Below are positions 12,301 to 23,392 of a stretch of 64,000 nucleotides of DNA, one piece after another. Where the stretch lies: contig LNDK02000066.1 in NCBI GenBank assembly GCA_001455915.2, forward strand, positions 4,216,001 through 4,280,000. The letters run 5' to 3'. Under the pieces are notes generated by a model. The model ran no database searches. It was not told the DNA's origin and worked only from the letters and a program-made list of their open reading frames with translations. A program made the position numbers and the translations under genes. The number at the start of each line of letters is the position of its first letter. Position 1 is the stretch's first letter. Origin of the DNA: Samsoniella hepiali (lineage: Eukaryota > Ascomycota > Sordariomycetes > Hypocreales > Cordycipitaceae).

Positions 12301-14741
12301 CTTGAAGCCGAAAGGAATACGCTTTCCTTCGACAATTTGCTGACCGACAAGAGCCGTCATCTGCGAGATATTAATCGAAGAACCCTTGGAACCAGATTCG
12401 GACATGGTGACGGCGTTGTTGGAATCCTTCAAACTCTTCTGTGTTGAAGTACCAGCCTGGTCACGAGCCATATTGAGGGCCATGGAGACCTTGTTCTCGA
12501 AAGTAGCACGGACGTTCATACCAGGCAAAGCCTCCAGCTCGTTGGCTGTAGCCTGGGCAGTCAGGCGAGCGACTTCCGCCTTGTGTTCATCGATATGAGC
12601 TTGGATCTTCTCAATCGTCTCCCTATCCGGAATAGTATCACCAATACCGATACTGTGACCCGTGTTCAGGAGCCAGTAGGTGACGACCTGCTGGACACCG
12701 TTCAAGAAAGCCATGGCACCGTCAGGTCCGAGCTCGTTGTAGCACAGGTGGATAATGCCGCCTGCAGCAGCTCCAACGTACTTCTTCTTGAGGAGACCAT
12801 ACATGAGCTCACCACTCTGGATAAGCATACCGGTGTCTTTCAAGGGGTTGTCCAGCTTATCTTCCTTGCTGTACAGGCTAATCTCGGCCGGGATGACCAT
12901 GCTGATAATCTGCTTACCAGTCCAGCGAGGTCTAGGTTTCAGAATAGCGGGCTGTGGAATCACACCGTCCCAATTGGGAACCCAGAGCATAAGGTTCTGA
13001 ACAAGCTCCTTTTCGAGGAATGTGTCACGACGGCAGAGCTTGTAGACACCAGCCAAAGAGTCCTGGACAATACCCATCAGAGGGCCGTTCTTCTGAGGCG
13101 AGACGATGTTGTTGGGAACAAGGCAGAGCTCTTTGATTTCAGCTCGAGTTTCCTCGGTCTGAGGCACGTGCAAGTTCATTTCATCGCCGTCGAAATCGGC
13201 ATTGTAGGGAGAAGTGACGGACAGGTTGAGTCGGAAGGTAGAGTAGGGCATGACCTTGACACGATGACCCATCATGGATTCCTTGTGCAGAGAGGGCTGA
13301 CGGTTGAAGATGATGTAGTCGCCATCAATGAGATGGCGCTCAACCTTCCATCCATACTCTAGAGAAATCTGGGCAGCGCGTCTGTGGTGGCGTAGATCAA
13401 TTCTGGTGCCGTCAGAGCGAATGACGTACTTGGCACCAGGATGCTCGTTGGGTCCGTTTTCGACGAGTTGATGCAGCTTAGCAATGTTGTAGGGAGTGAC
13501 TGTCTCGGGATATGTGAGAGTTCGAGCAATGCTTCGCGGAACACCGACTTCGTGCAGAGACAAGTTGGCGTCGCCGGTAATGACGGTACGTGCAGAAAAG
13601 TCGACACGTTTACCCATCAAGTTACCTCGCAGACGACCCTCCTTACCCTTAAGACGAGCGCGAATCGCCTTGACAGGACGACCACTCTTTTGGAGGGCCC
13701 GCGGCTGGCCAGCAATGTCATTATCCATATAGGTGGCAACATGATATTGCAGCAGCTCCTCGAAATCACGCGCAATATGTTGCGGCGATCCTTCGCGAAT
13801 GGCTTGCTTGACATTGCCGTTGGCGCGAATAATGTCGCCAAGCTTGTAGGTCAAATCGTCCTCATTTCTCATGCCGGTACCAGTACCATCCATGGAAATA
13901 CTAGGACGCACAGGAGGAGGGGGGACAGGGAGAACAGTGATAACCATCCACTCAGGACGGGCATAGTCCGAGTTGAGACCAATATTGTGCAAATCGCGGT
14001 CAGAGATGCGGCGAAGAATACCGTGCGCCATTTCGGCGCTAATGTTCACGGTCTCCTTCCTCTTGGGGCCCTCTTCCGACACAACTTCGAAAGCGGCCTT
14101 CAGTTGCAGCGCGGCCTGTCTTACCTGCGGCTGCATGTTGCCGCATCCGCCATGTCCTTCGAGAACGACGCTCTTGACACCTGGCGCAAAGTCTTCATCC
14201 TTATTCTTGTCCTGTCTATCCTCGTTCTCGCACTTGCGCTTCTTCTTGCACACGGCCCAGACGCGTTTGAATCGGAGTTTCGGATCGCGGGTGTTGACGG
14301 CTGTGACAAACTCGGGATCGCTCTGAGAATTCACGTTAGCATCCAGCAAGCTGAAAAGCTTCATGGAGTAAAGGGAAGACCAACTTCATCGGCCAACACT
14401 TTGCTACAGTTGTGGCAGACAATCTCCAAAACTTTTTTCACTTTCTTGATGAAACCAGGGTGATAGACGGGTTTAGCCAGCTCTATATGACCAAAATGGC
14501 CGGGACATTCGCTCATCGGCTGAGCGCAAGTCTTGCACTTGAACTGGCGATCGATGGAGCCGAGGAGAGGGTCATTGAGACCGCCGTCGCGCGGTGTTGT
14601 CTTGTTCTCTTCCATGGTTTCGGGGTAGAGAATGTGCGCGACACTCATGTTTTTTATCTCCTCCGGAGACAACAAACCAAACTGAATCTCCTCGACAGTC
14701 TTGAGCGGCGCGCTCGAATGCGGAAACGGAAGGTTCGCCAT
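9400..14741 (-). CDS. RPB1: DNA-directed RNA polymerase II largest subunit
   Basis: Catalytic subunit of RNA polymerase II in the nucleus. Two exons, 14741-14385 and 14322-9400, with a 62-nt intron (donor GTTGGT, branch GCTAAC, acceptor CAG), give 1759 aa, a normal length for the family. The N-terminal zinc-binding clamp is clear: C69, C72, C79, H82, C109 and C112. The metal-A active-site motif NADFDGD is at about residues 493-499. The bridge-helix/trigger-loop region is marked by the stretch around PSEFFFHAMAGREGLIDTA. The last 200 residues, from about 1560, are the heptad C-terminal domain. The start is fixed by the conserved opening MANLPFPHSSAPLKTVEEIQ. Its promoter is the 883-bp gap before the Swd1 stop. 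Identification is certain; the intron was inferred because the two frames join exactly at a conserved point. Confidence 0.98.
9412..10020 (-). repeat. RPB1 C-terminal domain heptad repeats
   Basis: Degenerate tandem copies of the YSPTSPS heptad. Only a few units match the consensus perfectly; many carry A4 (YSPASPN), lack the tyrosine (SPTSPS) or are separated by Gly/Gln-rich spacers. SP dipeptides, the targets of CTD kinases, are kept throughout. The encoding DNA is a recognisable imperfect repeat of GGCGACGT/GGGCGAGT-type units on the plus strand. Confidence 0.9.
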
Positions 14742-15624
14742 GGTGAATCGATGTGGTCGCGTTTAACCGAGATGCTGAAAAACTTTGACAGTTCAGTTAA
14801 GGCGTCAAGAGCGACGCGCCTCGGGGGTGATGGGTGGTAGTACAGCCCTGTGCGACGGTGAAACAGCGCGCGAGGGAAAGGAAAAAGGAGGGTCGACTAG
14901 ATTCAGACGTAGATGAATCTGAATCTCGATGGCAGATGCCGTCAAAGTCGAGTTGCGGATGGCCCTTGAAGGCAGAGCCTGTCCTGGCCAGCGGCCCAGG
15001 AGAACCTCAGGCTAATCGCCCCCGTCGCCTCCACCGCTGTGGTCGCAAAAGGCAATAATTCGCAAGTCGCCGGATCGTAGGGCACTCGAATCTGTGCTCG
15101 GTGATGTCGCGCTCGATGCCCGACGCGCGTGGTGATGAGTTTGGTGCCCGTGAACAAAGTTTTGTCGTGGTTGAGGCGTGGCGACAGAGGGCAGGCCGAA
15201 GAAACTGGAGTTAACGTGCTGGCGAGAGGTTCGCACAGCGCTAGTCCTCTTTGGGACCCCGCCGCCTCCTAAGGGAGCGCGAGTTGGTGCCTGAGGCATA
15301 AATCAGGGAGGTACCAGGCACAAGGGCCAGGACAGGGCAGCCACGGTTTACCAATGAAATTTGCTGGGACAGCAGGCACCAGCCGTCCAAGAAAAGTCGA
15401 GCTACTTTGACACCACACAGCTGTCTGGGGTAACGCGACACCTGGGAGAGCGCCTCGCCGCCAGAGATCCCACATTCACCACCTTTTCGTCGCCGATGAC
15501 TCAATCAGGGATCTCTACCCAACACCGATTGGATGCGTGGCAGTCGTTCGCAGGAGTTTATTCTTCACGAGAGAGACTAGATCGTGCATTTGGCTATTGA
15601 CTAATTATCCAGCACGCATCCTTC
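14742..15624. other. RPB1 upstream region / Swd1 downstream region
   Basis: 883 bp between the RPB1 start and the stop of the next minus-strand gene. It must hold the RPB1 promoter and the Swd1 3' UTR. No further gene and no distinctive motif was identified. Confidence 0.6.
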
Positions 15625-17067
15625 TTATTTTCGCTTATTGCGCCCACCCCTGCCACCCCGTTTTGGTGGTACAGTCTCGGCTACCCCGTGTGAATCAGAT
15701 TGGTCGTCTCCAGGACTTCGCCGACGCATGGTCCCTGTCGACACGGCAATGAACTCGTCCTCGCTATCGCTTTCACCCAGAGTAAACAAAATCGGCATGT
15801 GAAACTCGTCGACATCCATCTCGTCCTCAATCTTCAGCTGGTCGTTTGTCATGACATCGACCTCCTCGTCTTCCGCATCTAGACGCCGTCTGTGAATCTC
15901 TTCCTGCGCATAGAGATCAAACTCGTCTTCTTTTTCGATGTACTCGACATTCTCCTCGACCTCGGCGAAATCAGGAGCCAGGGCAGACCACTTCTGTGGG
16001 CTGACGACTGACCAAATATATATTCTGCCAGTCTCCAATCCGCAGGCTGCAAGCATTGCCCGGGCAGGGTGCCATTCTATTACACCCTGCTCTTCCTTGG
16101 GGTCTTTGAGCATGCAGACCAAACTTCCATGGTTGCGCTCCCAAACATACAGCTCGTGGTTATTATATGTAGAGGCAGCAACGTATTCGCCTGTCGCGCT
16201 GAACGTGACGTGATTCCACGACAAGCGGTTGACAACATCTTGAAATTTATGCTCGAGCGGTATTTGTATCGTGTCTGGGTCGAGATCTTCGGCAGATAAG
16301 TTCGGTATCCGTAGTGTGCGAATGATGCGATCTTGCGAATTGATTAAAAGGTCGCGGCCGGAACTTGTAATGCGCAGCGTGGTGATGGCGCCGGCGCAGA
16401 CTTTTTCTGAGTAGATAATCTCGAGGGTTTTGACATCGATTATGTTGATTTTTCCTTTGCTGGTTCCGGCAAGGATGTGGTCGCCGGACATGGTCCAGAC
16501 CGCTGATGTAGTCATTTGTTTAGCATCCTCTTTCGCCTGTCGCTCGTCGGCGTTGGCTCGTTTCGGTGCTGAGGGGAGTACGCGCTTGACATCGACGGGT
16601 TCGGAGACGTCAACAAGTGCAGGCTGCTCCTCGAATACAGCGGCGACAAACTGAAAGCTGGCAGGAATTAGTTAAGAGCAAGCGGCTGCGAGAGCTGGAG
16701 TCACCAACCTGTTCCATGGGTGAAGCTCTGCCATGTAGACGGGGGCGCGAAAGCGAACTTCGCGGAATCTGCTGCCATCTTTGAGATCCCACAAGATTGC
16801 TCTCCACCCCTGGCACGCGGAGAGCAGGTAGCGACCACATCTAGACCAGCTCAGATATGTGATGCTCTTGCTATGGCCGCGCAGCTTCCTGGCTACACCC
16901 ATGGTTTCCAAATCCCAGACAGCAACTGTTCCATCGACGCGCCCGGAAGCAAGGTAGTCGCCCTTGCGATTAAACCGTAGAAAAGTCGCATGGCCTGATC
17001 GAATGGTGCCCGTGATGCTCTCTGGGTAGTCCTGGAGCAGGTAGTCGTCGGAGAGAAGCAAATTCAT
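15625..17067 (-). CDS. SWD1: WD40 subunit of the COMPASS H3K4 methyltransferase (Swd1/RbBP5)
   Basis: Scaffold WD40 protein of the Set1/COMPASS complex, required for histone H3 lysine 4 methylation in the nucleus. Exons 17067-16709 and 16657-15625 flank a 51-nt intron (donor GTTGGT, acceptor GCCAG) and give 463 aa. The protein opens with MNLLLSDDYLLQ, which corresponds to the MNILLQDPF start of yeast Swd1. WD units are visible as the GDYLASGRVDGTVAVWD, GRYLLSACQGWRAILWD and NHELYVWE segments. After the propeller comes an acidic stretch (EVEENVEYIEKEDEFD) and a basic RGGRGGRNKRK tail. The frame stays open 69 codons upstream of the chosen ATG, but that part has no family features. It is divergent from THG1 across 279 bp. 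Confidence 0.92.
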
Positions 17068-17346
17068 GGCGGCGTGGGCTGTCAGCAATCTTTCGCTAGA
17101 GTGTCGCGCTGAGCAAGTGTTTGTTGCTCGCCAAATCGAAGGAGGACTGGCGCACTTTGTCCGGCGCGAGTCGCGTAGATGCAGGAAGCCCGTGGTCGTC
17201 GCAAAGTCCAGGATGGTGGAGTGATCGCATGCTGTAGCGCGACGAATTTCGCTGCCGCTTCTGTGGAGCTCCACCGCGGGGCATCACTTTACAACAAGAT
17301 TCAGAGTCGAACTTTATTCCACCAACAGCGGACGGACGAGATTGCA
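17068..17346. promoter_or_regulatory. Shared divergent promoter, SWD1 / THG1
   Basis: 279 bp separate the two start codons on opposite strands, so both genes must be driven from this interval. No specific element is claimed. Confidence 0.6.
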
Positions 17347-18579
17347 ATGGCGAATTCAAAGTAGGTGAAAATATCTACCTCTTTATGAAAATGTTCTAAT
17401 GTGTCCCTAGATTTGAGTATGTTCGAGAGTTCGAACAGCCCGACTTCCTACTCCGAAACACCTGGATCGTGGTTCGTGTCGATGGCAGAGCTTTCACCAA
17501 GTGAGAATCACTTGCGCCGTGCGTGATATAGCCTCTTGGCTGACTTTCATTGTTTAGGATGTGCGCCAGATATGGGTTCGAGAAGCCAAATGACCGCAGA
17601 GCACTCGACGTCATGAACGCGGCAGCCAAAGCCGTTGTCACCGACCTTCCCGAGATTACCATAGCGTACGGTGTGAGCGATGAGTACAGGTAATGACAGC
17701 GAATTTGTATCTATTCTACAGTGGCTAACATCTGTCAAGCTTCGTTTTTCACAAATCCTGCAATTTATTTGAGCGAAGAGCGAGGTATGGCAAGATGATC
17801 GATCCTCTACATGACTCACACATGCCAACATGAAATAGTAAACTTGTCAGCACCATCGTGTCGACTTTTACTGCAAATTATGTCCACTGCTGGTCAAGTT
17901 TCTTCCCAGATGCGCCGCTGTCATTCCCGTTGCCTACATTTGATGGGCGCGCTGTTTGCTACCCAACCATTCAAAATTTGCGAGACTACATGAGCTGGCG
18001 GCAAGCAGACTGTAAGTAGTCTTTTTTTTTTTGGCATGAGTAAGCTAAGAATTCCAGGCCACATTAACAACCTGTACAATACCGCTTTCTGGTCTCTGGT
18101 TCAGCTCGGCGGGTTGGACAATAAGGAAGCAGAAAAGACGCTTGCGGTAAGAACTCTCCGACTTGGTCTCGTGGAACAAACTTCTAACAAGCTGATGTCG
18201 CAGGGCACACTGGCTGCTGAAAAGAATGAGATATTATTCTCCCGTTTCAAGATCAACTACAACAACGAGCCCGAGATTTTCAGAAAAGGAAGTGTTGTAT
18301 TTCGAGATGTGCGTACTAGGAGATATCCGAGTCCTTTTTGGCTCGACTAACATGACACAGTATGAACTCGTCGACCCAGCGAGTCACACAACGGTTGAGA
18401 CAGTGGATGCTTTGGCAGAGCCTATCCAACAATCCAAAACGCAGAATGAGAATGACAAGAAGCGCCGGTCGAAAGCGCGGATTGTGATAGAGCACTTGGA
18501 TATTATCCGTGACGATTTTTGGGATCGAAGGCCATGGATATTGTCGAACAAACCCGGCAAGGTCCCCAAAGAAACGTAA
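17347..18579 (+). CDS. THG1: tRNA-His guanylyltransferase
   Basis: Adds the G-1 residue to the 5' end of tRNA-His, the identity element for histidyl-tRNA synthetase. Eight exons were placed: 17347-17360, 17411-17500, 17558-17689, 17740-17784, 17839-18011, 18058-18146, 18204-18308 and 18361-18579, giving 288 aa. The first exon is only 14 nt and encodes MANSK with a split last codon; the joined start MANSKFEYVREFE matches yeast Thg1 (MANSKFGYVRQFE). Metal-binding residues D29, D76 and E77 are present in RVDGRAF and SDEYSF, in the same positions as the human enzyme. All junctions keep phase, and each intron has a GT donor and AG acceptor. It converges with the Tma23-like gene. Confidence 0.96.
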
Positions 18580-18725
18580 AAATAGCATGAAATATATTGT
18601 TATTCATCCACTGATGTGCAGTGTGTGCACGATGACTTTTAAATTCACCAAAAATTCACCCAAGCGCCGACGCAAATGCAAGAAAAGTACGCCATCAATA
18701 TATGCCCATAAGTACAAGGTTTGGC

Positions 18726-19355
18726 CTATTTTCCTTCTTCCTTGCGGTGCCGTCTCTTTTCTTCTTTGCGCGCTCGCCGGCGTCGGTTTTTTTCGCTCGT
18801 ATCGCCGCTCGAGTCAGATTTCGATTTTGATTTTTTCGACTTGCGCGTTGCGAATTTGAGTTGCGCCTTTTTCTCTCTGCGCTTGCGCTTGGCTTCTTTT
18901 CGCGCCTTGCGCTCCTCCTTGGACGTCTTGGCTCGCGTCGCTTCTTTTGTGTTTTTCGTGGCGGCGTCGGAGTCGGAGTCTGTGGTCGATTCGTCCTTAT
19001 CGTCTTGTTCTTTCCTCAAGGAATCCGTGGTTCCTTCAAGAAAGCCTCCGCGCACAAACGTACTGTAGAGCGAGTACTTGCCGAGGGAACCCCTCTCGAT
19101 TGCGTTGAGCCTGCCAGTGGTGATGGTCTGGACGACCTTGCCCTTTTTTGAGGTGTCGAGGCCTTGGAGCTGTTCGTCGAATGCATTCATCCACCACTGG
19201 TCGCTGGTAAAGTGCTGTGTAGAGCCGATGCCTTTCGTGTTGTCTTTGCGGTTGAGCAGAAGCGGCTTAGCCAGGCCGATGGTGTCGTCCGTCTTGTGCA
19301 GCGAGTGGCCTTTGCCTCTCCAGCCCTGGGATTCGAGAAGTGCGCTGGCGTTCAT
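18726..19355 (-). CDS. Tma23-like nucleolar protein
   Basis: Single exon, 209 aa. The first 45 residues form a G-patch-like segment (MNASALLESQGWRGKGHSL, then a KGIG turn), followed by a DQWWMNAFDEQLQGLD block that matches the WWERLFDGQL block of yeast Tma23, a nucleolar protein involved in ribosome biogenesis. The C-terminal 90 residues are lysine/arginine-rich with serine-aspartate patches, as in nucleolar proteins. The start is fixed by the G-patch-like opening. The 3' ends of this gene and THG1 are 146 bp apart. Assignment rests on remembered family features, not an alignment. Confidence 0.75.
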   Translation of the reverse strand: MNASALLESQGWRGKGHSLHKTDDTIGLAKPLLLNRKDNTKGIGSTQHFTSDQWWMNAFDEQLQGLDTSKKGKVVQTITTGRLNAIERGSLGKYSLYSTFVRGGFLEGTTDSLRKEQDDKDESTTDSDSDAATKNTKEATRAKTSKEERKARKEAKRKRREKKAQLKFATRKSKKSKSKSDSSGDTSEKNRRRRARKEEKRRHRKEEGK

Positions 19356-20225
19356 GATGTCGTAATAGTTTCACTTTCTTGTTTTATCGGGAAAAAAATG
19401 GACAAGGCACAAAAAGCCCTCCACGACGCACCAGTCTTATGTCACAAATCGACAGTGGAAAATGCAGTTGTTGGTCTTTGCGATCATGAATTTTTTCGGT
19501 GGAGCAATTCTTATCGGCGGCTGGGGTTTGATTAGTGAGTGGGTGGGTAGGCGGGCGGGCTACCCTATACCGAATTTTGCGATATTTGAAGAGCACGTCA
19601 GCGACATGTGATCAATGCAAAATGGTCATCAGAACGCTGAATATACTCTTTATTGGAAGAAGACAAGTAAGGTCAGTCGGATAGTTTACTTTAAACGCAG
19701 TAGGTAATGCAAGCTTCAGAAGCTGCTGCTTAACCCAATACTGTCGCCCGTACCACTACTCGGAAGGTGGCGGGAGGAGATGGCTTTCCAGAGCTGCAAA
19801 CACCCATCGAAAGCAATGCTATTTCTGTTTTCTGATTCTTTCCCTTTTTAACAAGCCAAATATTATAGCGAAACCGTCCATCCGCAAAGCCACAATTGCA
19901 GCCGGGAGAATTCCCGGGTGGCTGATGGCGCTCGACGGCGATCTGGTTGGTCTTAGCGCTGCATCGGTCCGCTAAACGGCCACAACAGGCCCCGTTAAGA
20001 AGCGCGGAGCCACTGGGCATGCACTGCTAAATCGGTGCCAACTGCCCTGGTTTCGCTGCCTGCATGACGTAACTTTGGACCACCAAATACCCAGACAGGC
20101 ACGTTGGCCTTGTTTGCGGGTTCATCGGGATCGAGTTCCGTGGACCCCATGCGAGCTCCTCCTCCTCTTTCTCAACTTTAATCCAAGGGATACATGCAGA
20201 CGTAGGCCGACGTTTGGTACTCATC
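19356..20225. other. Divergent intergenic region, Tma23-like / DUF726
   Basis: 870 bp between two divergent starts, containing both promoters. A TTG-initiated extension of the DUF726 frame begins at 20214 but adds only four codons. No other gene is seen. Confidence 0.55.
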
Positions 20226-22629
20226 ATGGCTCCCTTTTGCTCAGACCCGCGGCAGATTGCCATTGCACTCGATCCCCAACGACGGATTGAGCTGTTCAAG
20301 CTTGTGGACGACATCATCTTTTCCATGAACGCGCAGCTGCAGTCCAAGCCGGATGAGTTGGGGTCAGTATCCATGGAATCCAGTATACACGAGGAAAATC
20401 GTACGCCACAAGACGAAAAGACTACTGCGGCTCTCCTCTCGACCGGTGATGCCGTCAAGACCGAGACTTCCAGCGAATCCGTCACACTGTTTGACGCCGA
20501 CGAGCCGGATGCTGGCGATGACGTTACGGCCAATGAAAACAAGAAAAAAACCAACCCGTCCAACCCTTTTAAGAATGTTAAGGTTGGTGTGCCGTGGAAG
20601 ACCAACCCCAACGCTCCGACCAAGACCACACGACGAGCCGAGGAGGTGCAGAGCGCCGCACGCCAGTACATGGAGGAGTGGGAACACGAGTTCGTGCCCA
20701 AGCTCGAGGAAATTGTGCGTGTCAAGGACAATGATAAGATCGTAACCGAACGCAAAACACGGCGCCAGGCCGTGGAGATGAACGAAGAAAATGAGCGCGC
20801 CGAGCGAAAGCGCCTCGCCGGCTCGGACGAGGCCAAAGACGAGCAGACTGCATTTGCCGTGATGCAGAGGCTCTACCCGCCCATCCCGACGACTCTCACT
20901 GAGCTCTCCGTGCACGACCGCCGCGAGGCCATCAGCTGCGTGCTGCTCCTGCTGCTCTCGACGGGCAAGTACTCGGCGCACTCGCGGGCCCTGATGATGA
21001 GCCTGACGTCGTCGCTCGACATCCCGCACACGTTCCTCAACAAGGAGGAGGCCGAGATTGCAGAGTCGCTAATTGAGCAGTCGACGGCGGACAAGAGCAA
21101 GAAGGAGGCCATGTCGGCGGATGCCGAGGCCGCCAAGCGCCAGGCGGACAACAAGTTTGGCCGCTACTGGAAGGTCGGCCTCGCGTCGGTGGCCGGTGCC
21201 ACCCTGATTGGTGTCACGGGCGGGCTGGCGGCGCCGCTTGTCGCAGGTGCGGTGGGAAGCATCCTCGGCGGTGTCGGACTGGGAGGCGTGGCAAGCTTTC
21301 TGGGCATCTTTTGGGTGAACGGTGCTCTCGTCGGCGCTCTCTTTGGTGCCTATGGAGCCAAGATGACTGTACGTATACAAGCTGGACTGACAAGTGCAAT
21401 GAGCGCAAAGCACAAACTAATTGTGCTCTCAGGGTTCCATGATGGACAAGTATGCCAAAGAGGTCGAAGACTTTAAATTCATTCCAATCCACGAATCGCC
21501 CGACGCAGCCGACAACACGCACAGCAGCGCCAAGGATCGCCGTCTGCGCGTCACCCTCGGCGTCAACGGCTGGCTCAACTCGGAAGACGACGTCACCCGG
21601 CCCTGGGCGACGCTGCCGTCCGACTCGGAGGTGTTTGCGCTGCGGTACGAGATGAAGACGCTCCTCGCGCTCGGCACGGCCCTGGGTGACCTCGTGCAGT
21701 CGTTTGCGTGGAAGGCGGTCAAGTCGGAAATCATCAAGCGCACCGTGCTCGCGACGCTCTGGGCGGCCCTCTGGCCCATCCAGGTCTTTGCCGTCGCCTC
21801 CAACATTGACAACCCCTTTAACCACGCGTCCAACCGCTCGAAAAAGGCCGGCCGCCTGCTCGCCGACGCCCTCGCCAACCGCGTCCAGGGCGAGCGGCCC
21901 GTCACCCTCGTCGGCTACTCGCTCGGCGCCGTCGCCATCCACGCCTGCCTGCAGTCGCTCGCCGAGCGCCGCGCGTTTGGCCTCGTCGACACCGTCGTCA
22001 TCATGGGCGCGCCCGCGCCGTCCGACCCGGCCCACTGGCGCACCCTCCGCACCGTCGTCTCGGGCAAGATCTTCAACGCCTACTCGGAAAACGACATGAT
22101 CCTCGGCTACGTCCACCGCATGCACAGCCTCTCGCTCGGCGTCGCTGGCCTGCAGCCAATCCGCGGCGTCTACGGCGTCGAGAACCTCAACCTCAGCGAC
22201 CGCGTCAGCGGCCACCTGCGCTACCCGGAGCTCATCGGCGGCATCCTGCGCGAGTGCGGCTTCGCGGGCGTCCGCGTCGACAGGGAGATTGAAAAGGACG
22301 ACGTCATCATCCTCAAGGACGAGTACGCCGCGGGCCACGCCGTGGACGTGGACGGCACCACGATGGCGCCTGAAAGAGATGAAAAGGCTGGCGGTGGTGG
22401 TGGTGAGAAGACGGATGTGGACAACGCGACGGCGCAGACAGAGAAGCTACATATTGATGATAAGAAGGATCATATGACACCACCGCCACCGATGCCGCCT
22501 CGCCCGTCTGGCGAGGCGATACAGCCCAAGATGCATAGAAAACCAGTGCCTACGACGCTGGCAGCTCCCAAAACACGGGACGATGAGGATGAAGATTTCA
22601 AACCCATTTCCATGATGGACAATGAGTAG
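20226..22629 (+). CDS. DUF726 family membrane-associated hydrolase (TMCO4/Mil1-like)
   Basis: Two exons, 20226-21368 and 21433-22629 (64-nt intron, GTACGT donor, CTCAG acceptor), give 779 aa. A glycine/alanine-rich hydrophobic region at about residues 315-380 should insert in or associate with membranes. It is followed by an alpha/beta-hydrolase part with the nucleophile motif GYSLGA near residue 542 and a later H-containing GHLRYPELIGGIL segment. This is the DUF726 layout shared by human TMCO4 and yeast Mil1 (YFL034W). The N-terminal half is charged (Glu/Lys-rich), and the last 120 residues are low-complexity and acidic with a PPPPMPP run. Substrate unknown; the family is lipase-like by motif only. 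Confidence 0.85.
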
Positions 22630-23392
22630 TGTAGAAAACGAAGCGAGAGTCACCACAAGGATATAGTAGGCATTTTAAAAATAATAAATTTTCCAAGACT
22701 ATAATAGTTTCAATCTTGCCTTGAATGTAGTAGTACTTTCTGTCTGTCTTGTGCCACCAAAAGAAGAATGGCCAGCCGGGGGAGGGGGATATGATGTAAA
22801 CATGCAAAACATGTAAAACAGTGATGAAACGATTAAATGACTGGCTTAATATAAAAAGAAACAACGGAAAATAAAATGTTCAGAAAAAAAACTAACAAAG
22901 AGCCTGCTAATCGGCAAACCCCATCCCATTGAAACACAAAAAGCAAAAACAAAGTGGAATTAGACAAAGGTCTTGTCGGCGTATAGAGAGAGAGAGAGAG
23001 AGAGAGGGAGTTCTTTTTAGTCAGCCAAAAAAAGCACAAAAAAGCAAGCATCTCAAAACATAAAAAAAAGACAAAACGAGCAGAAAAGATTGACCAAGAA
23101 AGCTCAAGCAGCCATGAAGCCTGCCCTATTAAATCAGTTTCCTGCAGGCAGAGGATATTTTTCAAGCCCGTTTGCTCAAGTGCAGCAGAGTGCCCGCGCA
23201 TCGTATTACTACTGCCCGTTGCGTAAAATCCTCACATCCGCCACCTCTTTTTATGGTATCATGTAAAATGTCCGCAAGCAAGCAAAACACAAAATCAAAA
23301 ACGAAACTTTGACGCAAGGGAAAAATGAGCAGAGCGTTCTGTAGGGTATTGAAAAATTCAAAAGATATAAAATCAAGAAAGCACGCTGGGGT
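22630..23392. other. Convergent 3' region with a GA microsatellite
   Basis: 763 bp between the stops of two convergent genes. It holds both 3' UTRs, is AT-rich, and contains an (AG)n tract at 22985-23007. Confidence 0.6.
22985..23007. repeat. (AG)n microsatellite
   Basis: About 11 uninterrupted AG units in a 3' intergenic region. Confidence 0.95.

Noticed and set aside
21214..22338. 374-codon minus-strand frame across the DUF726 gene
   Set aside because: Antisense frame with Val/Asp/Arg/Ala-rich composition caused by GC3 bias of the real gene. The same applies to 57912-59213 and 56248-57168.
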